The translations under genes were made by a program, and so were the position numbers. 63,737 bases of DNA from Polaromonas sp. 39-63-25. Lineage in GTDB: Bacteria; Pseudomonadota; Gammaproteobacteria; Burkholderiales; Burkholderiaceae_C. The stretch lies in contig NZ_NCJH01000019.1 of assembly GCF_002278925.1 (NCBI RefSeq), positions 1-63,737 on the forward strand, read 5' to 3'. A model generated the notes under the pieces. The model was not told the origin of the DNA. It made no database searches and saw only the letters and a list, made by a program, of their open reading frames with translations. This document shows, piece by piece, positions 46,106 through 54,530 of the stretch (position 1 is its first letter; the number at the start of each line of letters is the position of its first letter).

Positions 46106-47176
46106 TTACTTCCGCCGTGGCCGTGAAAGACCTTTGTCGGGCTGCGACAGGGTGCCGGCCCGCAGGGCCTTGACGGCGTTGGCCACCGCGCTGGCGACAT
46201 TGCGCACCTCGGCTTGCACGGGCGCGTCGGCGTCCAGGGCGTCGTGGCTGGTGGCATAGGACTCGTAGTAGCCGACATAACGGTCCAGCCGTGCCTGGCT
46301 ACCGGCGTCGATCAGGCCCATCCAGTCGAGCCAGTCCGACAGGCCGCGCCGCACCCCCTCGATGCCTGCAACATCGCCGTGCACGACCAGGCCGTAGGCA
46401 CGGCCGGCCAGGTGTTGGGGGTAGTCCCAGCCCTGGAGCTCGAGCGCCTTGGCCTCGGCGGCTTTTTTCCCGTGGGTGCGGGTGGGGTCGGGGTTGCCGC
46501 CATCGGCACAGACCAGCCGGTCCATCATGAGCTTGAGCGGGCTTGGTGACTGGTACCAGTACACCGGCGTCAGGATGATGACCGCATGCGCCGCGGTCCA
46601 GCGCTCGTAGATCTCGTTCATCCAGTCGCTGGTCTGTCCCTGGGCGTGGTTGGGGTAACAGCTGCAGGGCCAGTGGCACAGCGGCATGGCGGTGGAGACG
46701 CAGCCTTTGCAGGGGTGAATGTTCAGGTGGTAGCTCGATGTCAGCAGGCTGAGGTCGAGCACGTCGGTCTGGATCTGCGCCTGTGCGAGGGTTTCTTCGG
46801 CCCACTGCACCATGCGAAAGGTTTTCGAAATTTCGCCGGGGCAGGTGCCGTCGTTGCGTGCCGAGCCGCAGACCAGCAGCACGCGCGAGGGCGTGGCCGG
46901 GTCGGCCCAGGCCGCCTGCGCCTGGTCGATGCGTTCTTTCGTCGCCAGCCACTCGACGGACAGGTCGTAGTCGGGATCGGCGTAGCCGGGGCCGGCCTTG
47001 CGGGTGCGGGGCGCCTTGCGGCCTTCCTGGTAGGCGTCCCAGGCAATGGCCTCGACGCGGGAGATCGCCTCGGCCTCGGCCTGGAAAGCCGGGTCCATGA
47101 AAGATTCCATGAAACGCTCATGGAACACGCTGCGCGATAAAGCGGCCGGCGCCTGGCCTTTGCGGATGGGGGTCAT
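46106..47176 (-). CDS. Flavodoxin/NADPH-dependent FMN reductase family protein with Cys cluster
   Basis: A 356-residue protein. An N-terminal segment of about 95 residues without clear family precedes a flavodoxin-like FMN-binding domain (LLVCGSARNDGTCPGEI; then VIILTPVYWYQSPSPLKLMMDRL). Five cysteines cluster at 156, 159, 167, 171 and 173, resembling iron-sulfur flavoproteins. It is probably a cytoplasmic flavin oxidoreductase. The electron donor and substrate are unknown. Confidence 0.82.
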   Translation of the reverse strand: MTPIRKGQAPAALSRSVFHERFMESFMDPAFQAEAEAISRVEAIAWDAYQEGRKAPRTRKAGPGYADPDYDLSVEWLATKERIDQAQAAWADPATPSRVLLVCGSARNDGTCPGEISKTFRMVQWAEETLAQAQIQTDVLDLSLLTSSYHLNIHPCKGCVSTAMPLCHWPCSCYPNHAQGQTSDWMNEIYERWTAAHAVIILTPVYWYQSPSPLKLMMDRLVCADGGNPDPTRTHGKKAAEAKALELQGWDYPQHLAGRAYGLVVHGDVAGIEGVRRGLSDWLDWMGLIDAGSQARLDRYVGYYESYATSHDALDADAPVQAEVRNVASAVANAVKALRAGTLSQPDKGLSRPRRK

Positions 47177-47272
47177 GACGCCAGTTTAGGCAGGCAGCCG
47201 GCTGGAAAAGCGAAGCTTGCACCTCGTCCTACGCAGGATGGCGATGGCGTCTGGCGAGGCGGAAATTGTAAG

Positions 47273-47333
47273 TAAAAAGTGCCTCCAGCCCAATACCTGT
47301 CTGCGCAAGCAGCTCCTGAAAACATAGCGCTTC
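47273..47333 (+). repeat. Dispersed ~55 bp intergenic repeat copy
   Basis: Forward orientation: AAAAAGTGCCTCCAGCCC, CTGCGCAAGCAGCTCC, then ACATAGCGC. It lies between the flavodoxin gene start and the Spy-like gene terminator. Confidence 0.78.
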
Positions 47334-47350
47334 AAGTACGAGCCACCAGC

Positions 47351-47392
47351 AAAAAGGCCTGCGCCACGCCCGGAAGGGACGCGGCGCAGGCC
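47351..47392 (-). terminator. Intrinsic terminator after the Spy-like gene
   Basis: On the minus strand a 10-bp perfect stem (GGCCTGCGCC / GGCGCAGGCC) is followed by TTTTT. It is 38 bp past the stop at 47431. Confidence 0.8.
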
Positions 47393-47430
47393 GGGGGTCA
47401 GGCTGCGCTCAGGCGCTGGCCTGCGAAGGC

Positions 47431-47988
47431 TCAGCCTTTGTGATGCTGGCCGTGGTGTCCGCCCTGGCCCTGGCCTTTGCCGCCGCGGCCCATGCGCTGG
47501 CTGTCAAAGACTTTTTGCTGCTCGGGGCTGAGCGCGGCATAAAAGGTTTTGGTCGCCTCGCCACGTTTGTCCATGGCGGCGTTCATCTCGGTCATGCGCT
47601 GGGCGCGCAGGGCACGCATCTTGTCGATGCGCTCGGGCGTGGTCAGTTTGTCGAACTCGGCCCTCATGGCAGCATGGTCGGGACGGGCGCCATGAACCGG
47701 CGGTTGCATGGTTGCGGTGAAGGTCGTCCACGCGCCTTCCTGGGCCGGCGTGAGTTTGAGTTTGGCCTTAAGGTCGGCCTGGTGCCTGGCGATGCGCGCC
47801 TGCATCTGGGCCGGGTCGTGACGGCCCATGCGGTCGCCATGGTAGCCGCCGGCTTTGGCCGGAGCGCCTGCTGTGGCGGGTGCCGCTGGCGCGACGGTTT
47901 GTGCCGTGGCGGCCAGGGCCGCGGTGGCCATGATGCCGGCAAGAACCAGGCTTTGGACAGATTTCAGGGGTTTGAACATGGAGGTCAT
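47431..47988 (-). CDS. Spy/CpxP family periplasmic chaperone-like protein
   Basis: A 185-residue exported protein with two LTxxQ-type motifs (LTPAQEGAW and LSPEQQKVF) that define the Spy/CpxP family, ATP-independent chaperones of the periplasm. A signal peptide ends near TAQT. The tail is Gly/His/Lys-rich and may bind metal. AAGGAAG precedes the ATG at 47988; an internal ATG at 47979 is an alternative. Confidence 0.85.
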   Translation of the reverse strand: MTSMFKPLKSVQSLVLAGIMATAALAATAQTVAPAAPATAGAPAKAGGYHGDRMGRHDPAQMQARIARHQADLKAKLKLTPAQEGAWTTFTATMQPPVHGARPDHAAMRAEFDKLTTPERIDKMRALRAQRMTEMNAAMDKRGEATKTFYAALSPEQQKVFDSQRMGRGGKGQGQGGHHGQHHKG

Positions 47989-48209
47989 GAGAGCTTCCTT
48001 TCGGTAGAAGACAAGCCCGGTGCCGGGAGTGGCGTCAGGTTGAAAGGAAGTTTGCGCCGCCTGTGTAAGGGCGCCATGAGGCGCATGTCAGGATTTCGTA
48101 AAGTTTTTTGTCGCTGCGCGGCCCGCCGGGGTAGCCGGGGGGAGGAGGGTGCGCTGCTGCACCGGGGCAGCGGGCTTTTCCGGCCCGTTGTACACCCGCC
48201 CGGTTCAGT

Positions 48210-49469
48210 TCATGGCGAGTGCCCGGGTGCCGGTGCCTGCCAGGCCGCCTCGTCCAGCACCCTGGACAGACTGGCGCGCTGCTTGCGCGGCACGCCGCGC
48301 AGGCCGGCCAGCACCCACTGCGCGCGCGCTGTGTTGATCTGGCCTGTGTCCCGCCAGCGGCTGGCTTCCAGTGTCGGGTTGTGCAGCATGGCGGCCAGCC
48401 AGATGGCCTGCGCGGGTTCGAGCGCATGTGCGCGTCGGCCGAAGTAGTGCTGCGTCGCCGCCTCGGCGCCGCACAGGCCGGGTCCCCAGGGCGCATGCGC
48501 CAGGTAGAGCTGCAGCATGCGCGGCTTGCCCAGGGTCTGCTCCATTTCCACCGCATAAAGCAACTCGCGCAGCTTGCGCACGGGGCTGCGCTCGTCGCCG
48601 GTGACCAGCAGTTTGGCCAGCTGCTGGGGCAGGGTGCTGGCGCCGCGGACGATACGGCCTTCGCGCTGGTTGCGGCTTAGCGCGGCGCTGAACTCGGCCA
48701 GGTCGTAACCTTGGTGTTCGTAAAAGCGCTGGTCCTCGGCGGCCACCACGGCGCGCGCCAGCCAGCTGTCAGCGGTGAGGCGGCTGGTGCGCCGGCTGCA
48801 GCCCGAGCGGGCCGCCGCAAACACTTCCGTGCCCAGACCGCTGACCTGGAAACCTTCGACTTGCGGCGCCAGGCTCAGGCGGCCGCCGGGCAGGCTCAGC
48901 TGGGCCTTCAGGGCAAACCGGCCTTCGATGCGGACGCGCGTCAGCTCGGGAATGGCGGCGCCGAACAGGGCATAAGCGTCGGCGATGGCGCTGGGCGGGA
49001 GCTGCAGGTGGATCTGCAGTTCGCGGTTGCTCAGTTCACCCTGCCAGGTGGCGCGTAATGCGCCCGAGGCCAGCTCGCCGTCAAGCAACAAGCCTTGGCG
49101 GCGGACGCTGAGCCGCAGTTCCTGAAGGACGACCCGCTTTTCGCCCAGCCCGGCCGGCGAAACCGTGCACGGCGCGCAATAAAGCAGCAGCGTGCGGGTG
49201 GGCGCCTGCCAGGTCAGTTGCACCGGCCCGGCGCGTGTTGCCAAGCGGCGGCCGTCCAGCAGGGGCCCGACCCAGGGCGCGGTGGCGAGGCGCAGCATGG
49301 TCGGCACGCCGGCCTGCAGCTGCAGCGGGCCGGCGCGCAGCGGCACGGACCATTCGCCGGGCAGCGGTGTCAGCACCATTTTTGCTATGAAATAGATAGC
49401 TGTCAGTGCAGACACCATAAGGGCCAACAGCCCAAAAAGCATGAAGACCACGAAGCGCAGCGTTTTCAC
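48210..49469 (-). CDS. Stand-alone GT51 peptidoglycan transglycosylase
   Basis: A 419-residue membrane-anchored glycosyltransferase-51 protein without a penicillin-binding transpeptidase domain. Motifs: VAAEDQRFYEHQGYDL, RGASTLPQQLAKLL and KLRELLYAVEMEQTLGK. A large non-catalytic region (about 45-240) separates the anchor from the GT51 domain. The anchor is encoded by a dispersed repeat copy. GTG at 49469 overlaps the upstream stop (GTGA). It is the last gene of the VIT-exosortase operon. Confidence 0.86.
   Translation of the reverse strand: MKTLRFVVFMLFGLLALMVSALTAIYFIAKMVLTPLPGEWSVPLRAGPLQLQAGVPTMLRLATAPWVGPLLDGRRLATRAGPVQLTWQAPTRTLLLYCAPCTVSPAGLGEKRVVLQELRLSVRRQGLLLDGELASGALRATWQGELSNRELQIHLQLPPSAIADAYALFGAAIPELTRVRIEGRFALKAQLSLPGGRLSLAPQVEGFQVSGLGTEVFAAARSGCSRRTSRLTADSWLARAVVAAEDQRFYEHQGYDLAEFSAALSRNQREGRIVRGASTLPQQLAKLLVTGDERSPVRKLRELLYAVEMEQTLGKPRMLQLYLAHAPWGPGLCGAEAATQHYFGRRAHALEPAQAIWLAAMLHNPTLEASRWRDTGQINTARAQWVLAGLRGVPRKQRASLSRVLDEAAWQAPAPGHSP
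49384..49440 (-). repeat. Dispersed repeat copy encoding the transglycosylase membrane anchor
   Basis: Reverse orientation: GCTATGAAATAGATAGCTG, TCAGTGCAG, AAGGGCCAACAGCC. Translated on the minus strand it gives residues ~10-30, the hydrophobic anchor. Confidence 0.7.
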
Positions 49470-50011
49470 AGCGGGCTCGCGACGGTGATGGCTTGCCACG
49501 GGCCCTGCGACTGGCCGAGGGCGGCGGCCCAGTACCAGGCCGAGGTGTCAGTGAAGCCCCGGCCGCTGGCATCCACAATGCGCTCGCAGACCCGCAGGCG
49601 CTGCCCGCCGCGCCGCGCTTCAAAGCAGCGCCAGAGCAGCCGCTCGCTGTCCAGTTCGAGCTGCTGTGCCGCGATCTGGTAGCCCAGACCCTGGTAGCAG
49701 TCAGTGGCCGGATGCAGCATGCGGGTGGGCTTGTCCACACTTCGCACCACCAGCACCTGCGTGCCGTTGGTCAGGCGGCTCAGCGTGCCCGGAAAGCGCC
49801 GTGCAAAACGCTGCTCGACCTCGCTCAGAGCCAGCGGGCGCAGCGCCTGGCCCTGCCATTGCGTGGCGAACTCGCTGCTGCCAGCGGGCTGATGCGGCGG
49901 GGCAGCTGGCCGGGTCAGCGCAGCGAAGGCGGCCCACAGCATGCATGCGGGCAGCAGCACGGCCCACAGGGTTTTGTGGATGACGCGGTTGATGAAACTG
50001 TTTTCAAACAT
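49466..50011 (-). CDS. EpsI-like exosortase-associated protein
   Basis: A 181-residue protein with one N-terminal membrane anchor and a periplasmic domain resembling the EpsI/exosortase-associated family: LHPATDCYQGLGYQI and the WYWAAALG end recall its conserved CYxxxGW region. It overlaps the exosortase gene by 8 nt and the transglycosylase gene by 4 nt. In related loci EpsI supports polysaccharide export or exosortase function. Family assignment is tentative. Confidence 0.65.
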   Translation of the reverse strand: MFENSFINRVIHKTLWAVLLPACMLWAAFAALTRPAAPPHQPAGSSEFATQWQGQALRPLALSEVEQRFARRFPGTLSRLTNGTQVLVVRSVDKPTRMLHPATDCYQGLGYQIAAQQLELDSERLLWRCFEARRGGQRLRVCERIVDASGRGFTDTSAWYWAAALGQSQGPWQAITVASPL

Positions 50012-50879
50012 GGCGTGTTTTCTCGGGGCGCGACATCACCCCGGCAATGGCGGTACACACGGCGGCCAACACCAGCAGGCCCACGCCTTCATGGACCCAT
50101 CCGGGCACAGGGCTGCCCGAGGCTTCGGCGGCCACCAGCACGGTGTTGCGCACGATGTTGCCGGCCAAGACCAGCACGCTGACCGCGGGCAGGCGGGTGA
50201 GGAAGGCGCGATTGCCGCGCGCCAGGTAAAGCGTCACGGCGCAGGCGCTGAAGTAGCCGAACCAGGCCATCTGTACGCCCGAACAGGGCGCGTCCACGAT
50301 CACCAGCCGGCCGTCCACCAGCAGGCTGGCGCCGCTGCGTTCGACCTCATGGCCGAGCATCAGCAGCCAGCGGCTGGCCTCGGCGGTAATGACGCGCAGC
50401 GGGTAGCCGGCATAAAACTGCAGTGAGGCCAGCAGCGGCAGCGACAGCACCGCCAGGCCCAGCACAGGCGCACTGGCCACCTTGCCAGGCAGGAAGGCGC
50501 ACAGGCCGGCGGCCAGCGCGGTGAGCGCCAGCAGCGCCACCACCAGCGAGGGCAGCAACCCCTGGCTGAGCGTGGCGGCGATTGCGCCGGCCAGCGCCAG
50601 CGCCAGCCACACCAGGCGCGGCGCGGGCCGCAGGCGGCGGCGCTGTTGCCAGGCCAGCAGCCCGAGCGCCGACAGGGCCAGCAGGCCCAGCGGATCGTCG
50701 GAGTGGTCCAGCATGCGCTGGCCCATCCACAGCCAGGTCGGCCACAGCGCGGCGGCCAGCAGGGCCAGCCAGATCCATTCGGGGGCGGTGTCGATGCGCA
50801 CGCCCCAGCGCACAAAGCCGGGCCGCTTGAGCAGGCCCTGCGGGCGGGCCAGCGTGTGAAAGCCGGTAAGGAAAGCCAT
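50004..50879 (-). CDS. Exosortase (archaeosortase/exosortase family transpeptidase)
   Basis: A 291-residue inner-membrane protein with about eight helices. The catalytic triad of exosortases is intact: Cys199 in DAPCSGVQM, Arg244 in NIVRNTVLV and His263 in WVHEGVG. Exosortases cut PEP-CTERM tails and attach the proteins to the cell surface. The neighbour at 50892 has such a tail, so this is a dedicated single-target system (XrtQ-like by context, not proven). No other PEP-CTERM gene is seen in the window. Confidence 0.88.
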   Translation of the reverse strand: MAFLTGFHTLARPQGLLKRPGFVRWGVRIDTAPEWIWLALLAAALWPTWLWMGQRMLDHSDDPLGLLALSALGLLAWQQRRRLRPAPRLVWLALALAGAIAATLSQGLLPSLVVALLALTALAAGLCAFLPGKVASAPVLGLAVLSLPLLASLQFYAGYPLRVITAEASRWLLMLGHEVERSGASLLVDGRLVIVDAPCSGVQMAWFGYFSACAVTLYLARGNRAFLTRLPAVSVLVLAGNIVRNTVLVAAEASGSPVPGWVHEGVGLLVLAAVCTAIAGVMSRPEKTRHV

Positions 50880-50891
50880 GGCTGCTGACCT

Positions 50892-52973
50892 TCAGGCGGT
50901 GAAACGGGCGGCGTTGTGGCGGCGCTGGCGGCGTGCCAGCATGGCCAGCACCGACAGCATCATCGCCATGCCGGCCCAGGTGGCTGGCTCCGGCGTGCCG
51001 GGCACTTCGGCACCGATGGCCAGGTTGCTCACGCCCTGCGGCATGGGCGAGGGCTGGTTCACGCTGGGCGTATCCAGCGGCTGCGTGTTGCGTACGACCT
51101 TGTCCACCGCGAGGAAGCTGGTGTATTGGGTCAGCAAGTTGTATTGCAGGCCGAGTTCGGTGATGCGCGCGCGCTGGGAGTCGCCGCCTTCAAGCGCTTC
51201 CTGGTCGGACAGGCCGGCAACGCGGTGCCGCGCCCAGAGGTAGCGCAGTGCGGCCGCGTCCTGGTTGCTGCTGCCGACTGGCAGGGCCTGGCGATAGGCG
51301 CCGCTGGCGCTCTGGCCTTCGATGACAAGCTGGCCGCCGGCGGGGCCGCGCCATTTGCCGAAGACCACCACCGGGCGTTCGCCCAGCACGTCGGGCAGCT
51401 GGGCCGGCTCCACGTCGTACACGTCCATGCCTTCGAAACGCGCCTTCACGCTGGTCAGAACGGGCGACTCGATCATCTTGCGAAAGCGCGCTGCCTCGGC
51501 TGGCGCTTCTGCGGCGTTGGTGATGATGAAAGGCTCGCCCATGCCGGCGCGGGCCAGGCCTTCCATCAGGTGGCGATTGACCGAGGAGCCGATGCCGAAG
51601 GAGAACAGGTTGGCTTGCGAGAGATTGCGCCGCACCAGCTCGAAAGCTTCACGCTCCACCGTGACGTAGCCGTCGGTCACCACCACGATGGTGCGCGACA
51701 CGTCGGCGGTCTTCGGCTCGGCGTAGACGCGCTTCAGGGCCGGGATCAGCTCGGTGCTGCCGCCACCGCCCATCTGCACGATGGTGGCGATGGCCTGCTC
51801 GATGTTGGCGCGGCTGGCGGGCACGGACGTCGGGCTCAGGAAGCGGTTGCTGCCGGCGAACAGCAGCACGTTGAAGCTGTCGCTGGGGCGCAGGCTGCCG
51901 ATCAGCTCGCGCAGCAGGGCCTTGGAGGTTTCCAGCGGAAAGCCGTGCATGGAGCCAGAGATGTCGACCACAAAGATGTACTCGCGCGGATTGATGGTTT
52001 GCGCCGCGATCTGCTTGGGCGGCTCGACCATGGCGAGGAAGAAGTTTTCGCCGCTGCCGGGGTTGCCCTGGTAGAGCATCACGCCGGACTCAATGCGGTC
52101 ACCGGCGAGGCGGTAGTCGAGGATGAAGTCGCGGTTGTTGGCCGGGCCGCTGCCGGGGCGCAGTGACACGCTGGCGGTTTTACTGCCTTCGTCGCCGGCT
52201 TCCCGGCTTTTTTGCACGTCGATGTTGTGGGAGTTGGAGCGGACTTCCTTCAGGCCGATAGGTGTGGCGAGCTGCACCTTGATGTCGAAAGCCGTGGCCG
52301 AAGGCTGGCCGGCCGGCAGGTAGGGCTTGGCCACCCACTTCGCCTGAGACTGCTCTGACTGCGGGCTGTTGTAGCGCGGGCCGACCACGGTGGGAAAGAC
52401 GAACTGGTAGTTGCCTGATTGCGGCACCAGCAGTTCGGTGTAGCGCAACTCCACCTTGACGTCGTCGCCGGGCAGGATGTTGGCGACATTCATCTGGAAC
52501 ACATTGGGCAGGTGCTGCTCGAGCAGGGCGGCGGTCTTTCCCTCTTTTTTGGCGCTGTCATATTCGATCCGCGCCTGCTGCTTTTCGCGGATGTTGGCGG
52601 TGATGAGTCGGTCGGCCAGGCGCACGTTCATGCCGTAGACGGCGGCTTTGGTGGAGCCGGGGAAAACGTATTTCGCCTCAATCGCACGCTGGCCTTCGTT
52701 GCGGTAGTGCTGGGTAACGGTGACGTCGGCAATCACGCCGGAGATGCGCACATCGACTTTGGTCGCCTTGAGCGGCAGCTGGTCCAGGCCGGGCTCATCG
52801 CTTTTGACGAAGAAATAGGGGCTTTCGGTTTTCTGCCGCGGGGCGGTGTTGTCCCGGCCCTGGGCGTGCGCGGGGCGCAGCGTCAGCGTGACGAAACAGG
52901 CGGCGGCAACACCGGCGGTGGCAAGCCACAGCCAGCGCGCGGCGGGGGCCGGATGAGACAGGGTGAGCGGCAT
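50892..52973 (-). CDS. VIT and vWA domain protein with PEP-CTERM-like sorting tail
   Basis: A 693-residue exported protein with a signal peptide to about residue 37, a VIT domain (about 55-165) and a vWA domain (about 325-490) with the intact metal-site motif DISGSMHG. At the end, PEPATWAGMAMML plus a hydrophobic helix and RRQRRH form a PEP-CTERM-like tail, the substrate for the exosortase. The start at 52973 has AAGGAG 6 bp before it; a GTG at 53006 is unlikely. Domain pair suggests a surface adhesion or protein-binding role. A CreB site lies 90 bp upstream. Confidence 0.9.
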   Translation of the reverse strand: MPLTLSHPAPAARWLWLATAGVAAACFVTLTLRPAHAQGRDNTAPRQKTESPYFFVKSDEPGLDQLPLKATKVDVRISGVIADVTVTQHYRNEGQRAIEAKYVFPGSTKAAVYGMNVRLADRLITANIREKQQARIEYDSAKKEGKTAALLEQHLPNVFQMNVANILPGDDVKVELRYTELLVPQSGNYQFVFPTVVGPRYNSPQSEQSQAKWVAKPYLPAGQPSATAFDIKVQLATPIGLKEVRSNSHNIDVQKSREAGDEGSKTASVSLRPGSGPANNRDFILDYRLAGDRIESGVMLYQGNPGSGENFFLAMVEPPKQIAAQTINPREYIFVVDISGSMHGFPLETSKALLRELIGSLRPSDSFNVLLFAGSNRFLSPTSVPASRANIEQAIATIVQMGGGGSTELIPALKRVYAEPKTADVSRTIVVVTDGYVTVEREAFELVRRNLSQANLFSFGIGSSVNRHLMEGLARAGMGEPFIITNAAEAPAEAARFRKMIESPVLTSVKARFEGMDVYDVEPAQLPDVLGERPVVVFGKWRGPAGGQLVIEGQSASGAYRQALPVGSSNQDAAALRYLWARHRVAGLSDQEALEGGDSQRARITELGLQYNLLTQYTSFLAVDKVVRNTQPLDTPSVNQPSPMPQGVSNLAIGAEVPGTPEPATWAGMAMMLSVLAMLARRQRRHNAARFTA

Positions 52974-53062
52974 GAAAAACTCCTTGGCGGGCGTGCGACA
53001 GTGCACGGGTCCAAGGATGGCGACCGTCCGGGAAGGCGGTTTGAAGCTTTCAGGAAGCTTGT

Positions 53063-53078
53063 GTGAAGTCGGCGTGAA
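53063..53078 (-). promoter_or_regulatory. CreB binding site (cre-tag) upstream of the VIT/vWA gene
   Basis: On the minus strand the sequence is TTCAC-GCCGAC-TTCAC, an exact match to the E. coli CreB consensus TTCAC-N6-TTCAC. It lies between creC and its probable target, 90 bp before the VIT/vWA start. Confidence 0.75.
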
Positions 53079-53084
53079 GTGCTG

Positions 53085-54530
53085 TTACGAAGCGGCGCGC
53101 GGCAGCGACAGGGTGGCGACAGCGCCCTGCCCGGGCTCACCGGGCACGTTGGCCAGCTCGATACGCCCGTCGTGCAGCGAGGCGATCTCGCGCACAAAGG
53201 CCAGGCCCAGGCCGGTGCTTTTCTTGCGTGAATGCGGCCGCGCCAGCGAATAAAACTTTTCGAATACCTTGTCCTGGGCGTATTCGGGAATGCCGGGGCC
53301 GCTGTCCTGCACCCGGATGCGCACCGTGCGCGCCTGCAGCTGCAGCGACAGCACCACGGTGCCGCCGTCGGGCGAGAAATCGATGGCGTTGTCCAGCAGG
53401 TTGCTGACGGCGCGGCGCAGCAAAAAGGCATCGCCCTCCACCACCGCGTCGTCCGGCGCATCGACGGTGATGCGGATGGCGCGCGCGGCCGCGGCGTCCT
53501 GCGCTGCGCCCGCGAGTTCCTCGAGCAGCGGCTTCATGGCCACCGGCACCGGGTGATCCAGCGCGCGGCGTGTCTCCAGCGCGGTGAGCTCCATCATGCG
53601 GTCCACCATCTCCTGGATGCGGCCGGTCTCGCGCATGATGTTGGCCAAAAAGCGCTGCCGCTCGGCCTGCGGCATGCCGGCTTCCTGCAGCAGCTCGGCC
53701 GCGCCACGGATCGCGGACAGCGGGCTTTTCACTTCGTGCGTGAGGGTCTGCACATAGTCGGCCACGTAGTTGCGGCCAGCCAGCGCGTCGCGCATCTCGT
53801 CGTAGGCCGCGCCGATGGCGCCCAGCGCGCGCCGGCCCAGGCGCGGCAGGTTCAGCGAGCGCTGGGCCCGCACATAACGCACATAGTCTGCGATCACGCC
53901 GAAGGGGCGCACCAGCCAGACCGAGACGATGACAGCCAACAGCAACACCGCCAGCACGGACACCAGGCCGACAAACAGGGTTTTCTGACGCGCGGCGGAG
54001 ACGAACTGGCCGAAGCTGGTCACCGGCTTGCCGACCGTGGCGACGCCAATGATCTCGTTGTTCCAGCGGATGGGCGCGCCCACGTACATCACCGAACTCA
54101 GCGGATCGGCTTCGACATCACGCGTGGTGCGCGCGCCGTAGTCGCCGCGCAAGGTGTAGCTGACGTCTTTCCACTGGGAGTAATCGGCGCCGGCAGACTT
54201 ACCCAGCGAGTCGAACAACACACGGCCGGAGCGGTCGGTGACGTAGGCGCGCATTTCGATCCGGGTTTTGGTGACCGAATAGATCTGCGATAGGAACTGG
54301 CGGGCGTACAGTGATTTGAACAGCGGCTCCAGGCGCGTCGTGTCGATGGCGCCGGCCTGCACATCCTGCTCGATCAGGCCGGCCAGCAGATGCGAGGTTT
54401 CGACCAGTGACTCCTCGGCGGACTCGCGGTAACGTGGATCAATCTCGGCGACGACGCGGTACAGGATGAAGGCGATGCCGGCTGCATAAATCAGCAGGAT
54501 GCCGATGAAGATGCGGTTGCGTTTGGTCAC
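53085..54530 (-). CDS. creC: CreC-like sensor histidine kinase
   Basis: A 481-residue membrane sensor: helix at about 7-27, a large periplasmic domain, a second helix around 190-210, HAMP-like linker, phospho-accepting His265 (LTHEVKSPLS), and an ATPase domain with N- and G-boxes (DNAIDF, DSGPGIP). Periplasmic sequence (GRVLFDSLGKSAGADYSQWKD, YVGAPIRW) is CreC-like. GTG start at 54530 overlaps the creB stop. It phosphorylates CreB. The signal is unknown. Confidence 0.9.
   Translation of the reverse strand: MTKRNRIFIGILLIYAAGIAFILYRVVAEIDPRYRESAEESLVETSHLLAGLIEQDVQAGAIDTTRLEPLFKSLYARQFLSQIYSVTKTRIEMRAYVTDRSGRVLFDSLGKSAGADYSQWKDVSYTLRGDYGARTTRDVEADPLSSVMYVGAPIRWNNEIIGVATVGKPVTSFGQFVSAARQKTLFVGLVSVLAVLLLAVIVSVWLVRPFGVIADYVRYVRAQRSLNLPRLGRRALGAIGAAYDEMRDALAGRNYVADYVQTLTHEVKSPLSAIRGAAELLQEAGMPQAERQRFLANIMRETGRIQEMVDRMMELTALETRRALDHPVPVAMKPLLEELAGAAQDAAAARAIRITVDAPDDAVVEGDAFLLRRAVSNLLDNAIDFSPDGGTVVLSLQLQARTVRIRVQDSGPGIPEYAQDKVFEKFYSLARPHSRKKSTGLGLAFVREIASLHDGRIELANVPGEPGQGAVATLSLPRAAS

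Noticed and set aside
52974-53006. GTG start at 53006 for the VIT/vWA gene
   Set aside because: It adds 11 residues before the signal peptide and lacks a ribosome site, whereas ATG 52973 has AAGGAG at the right distance.
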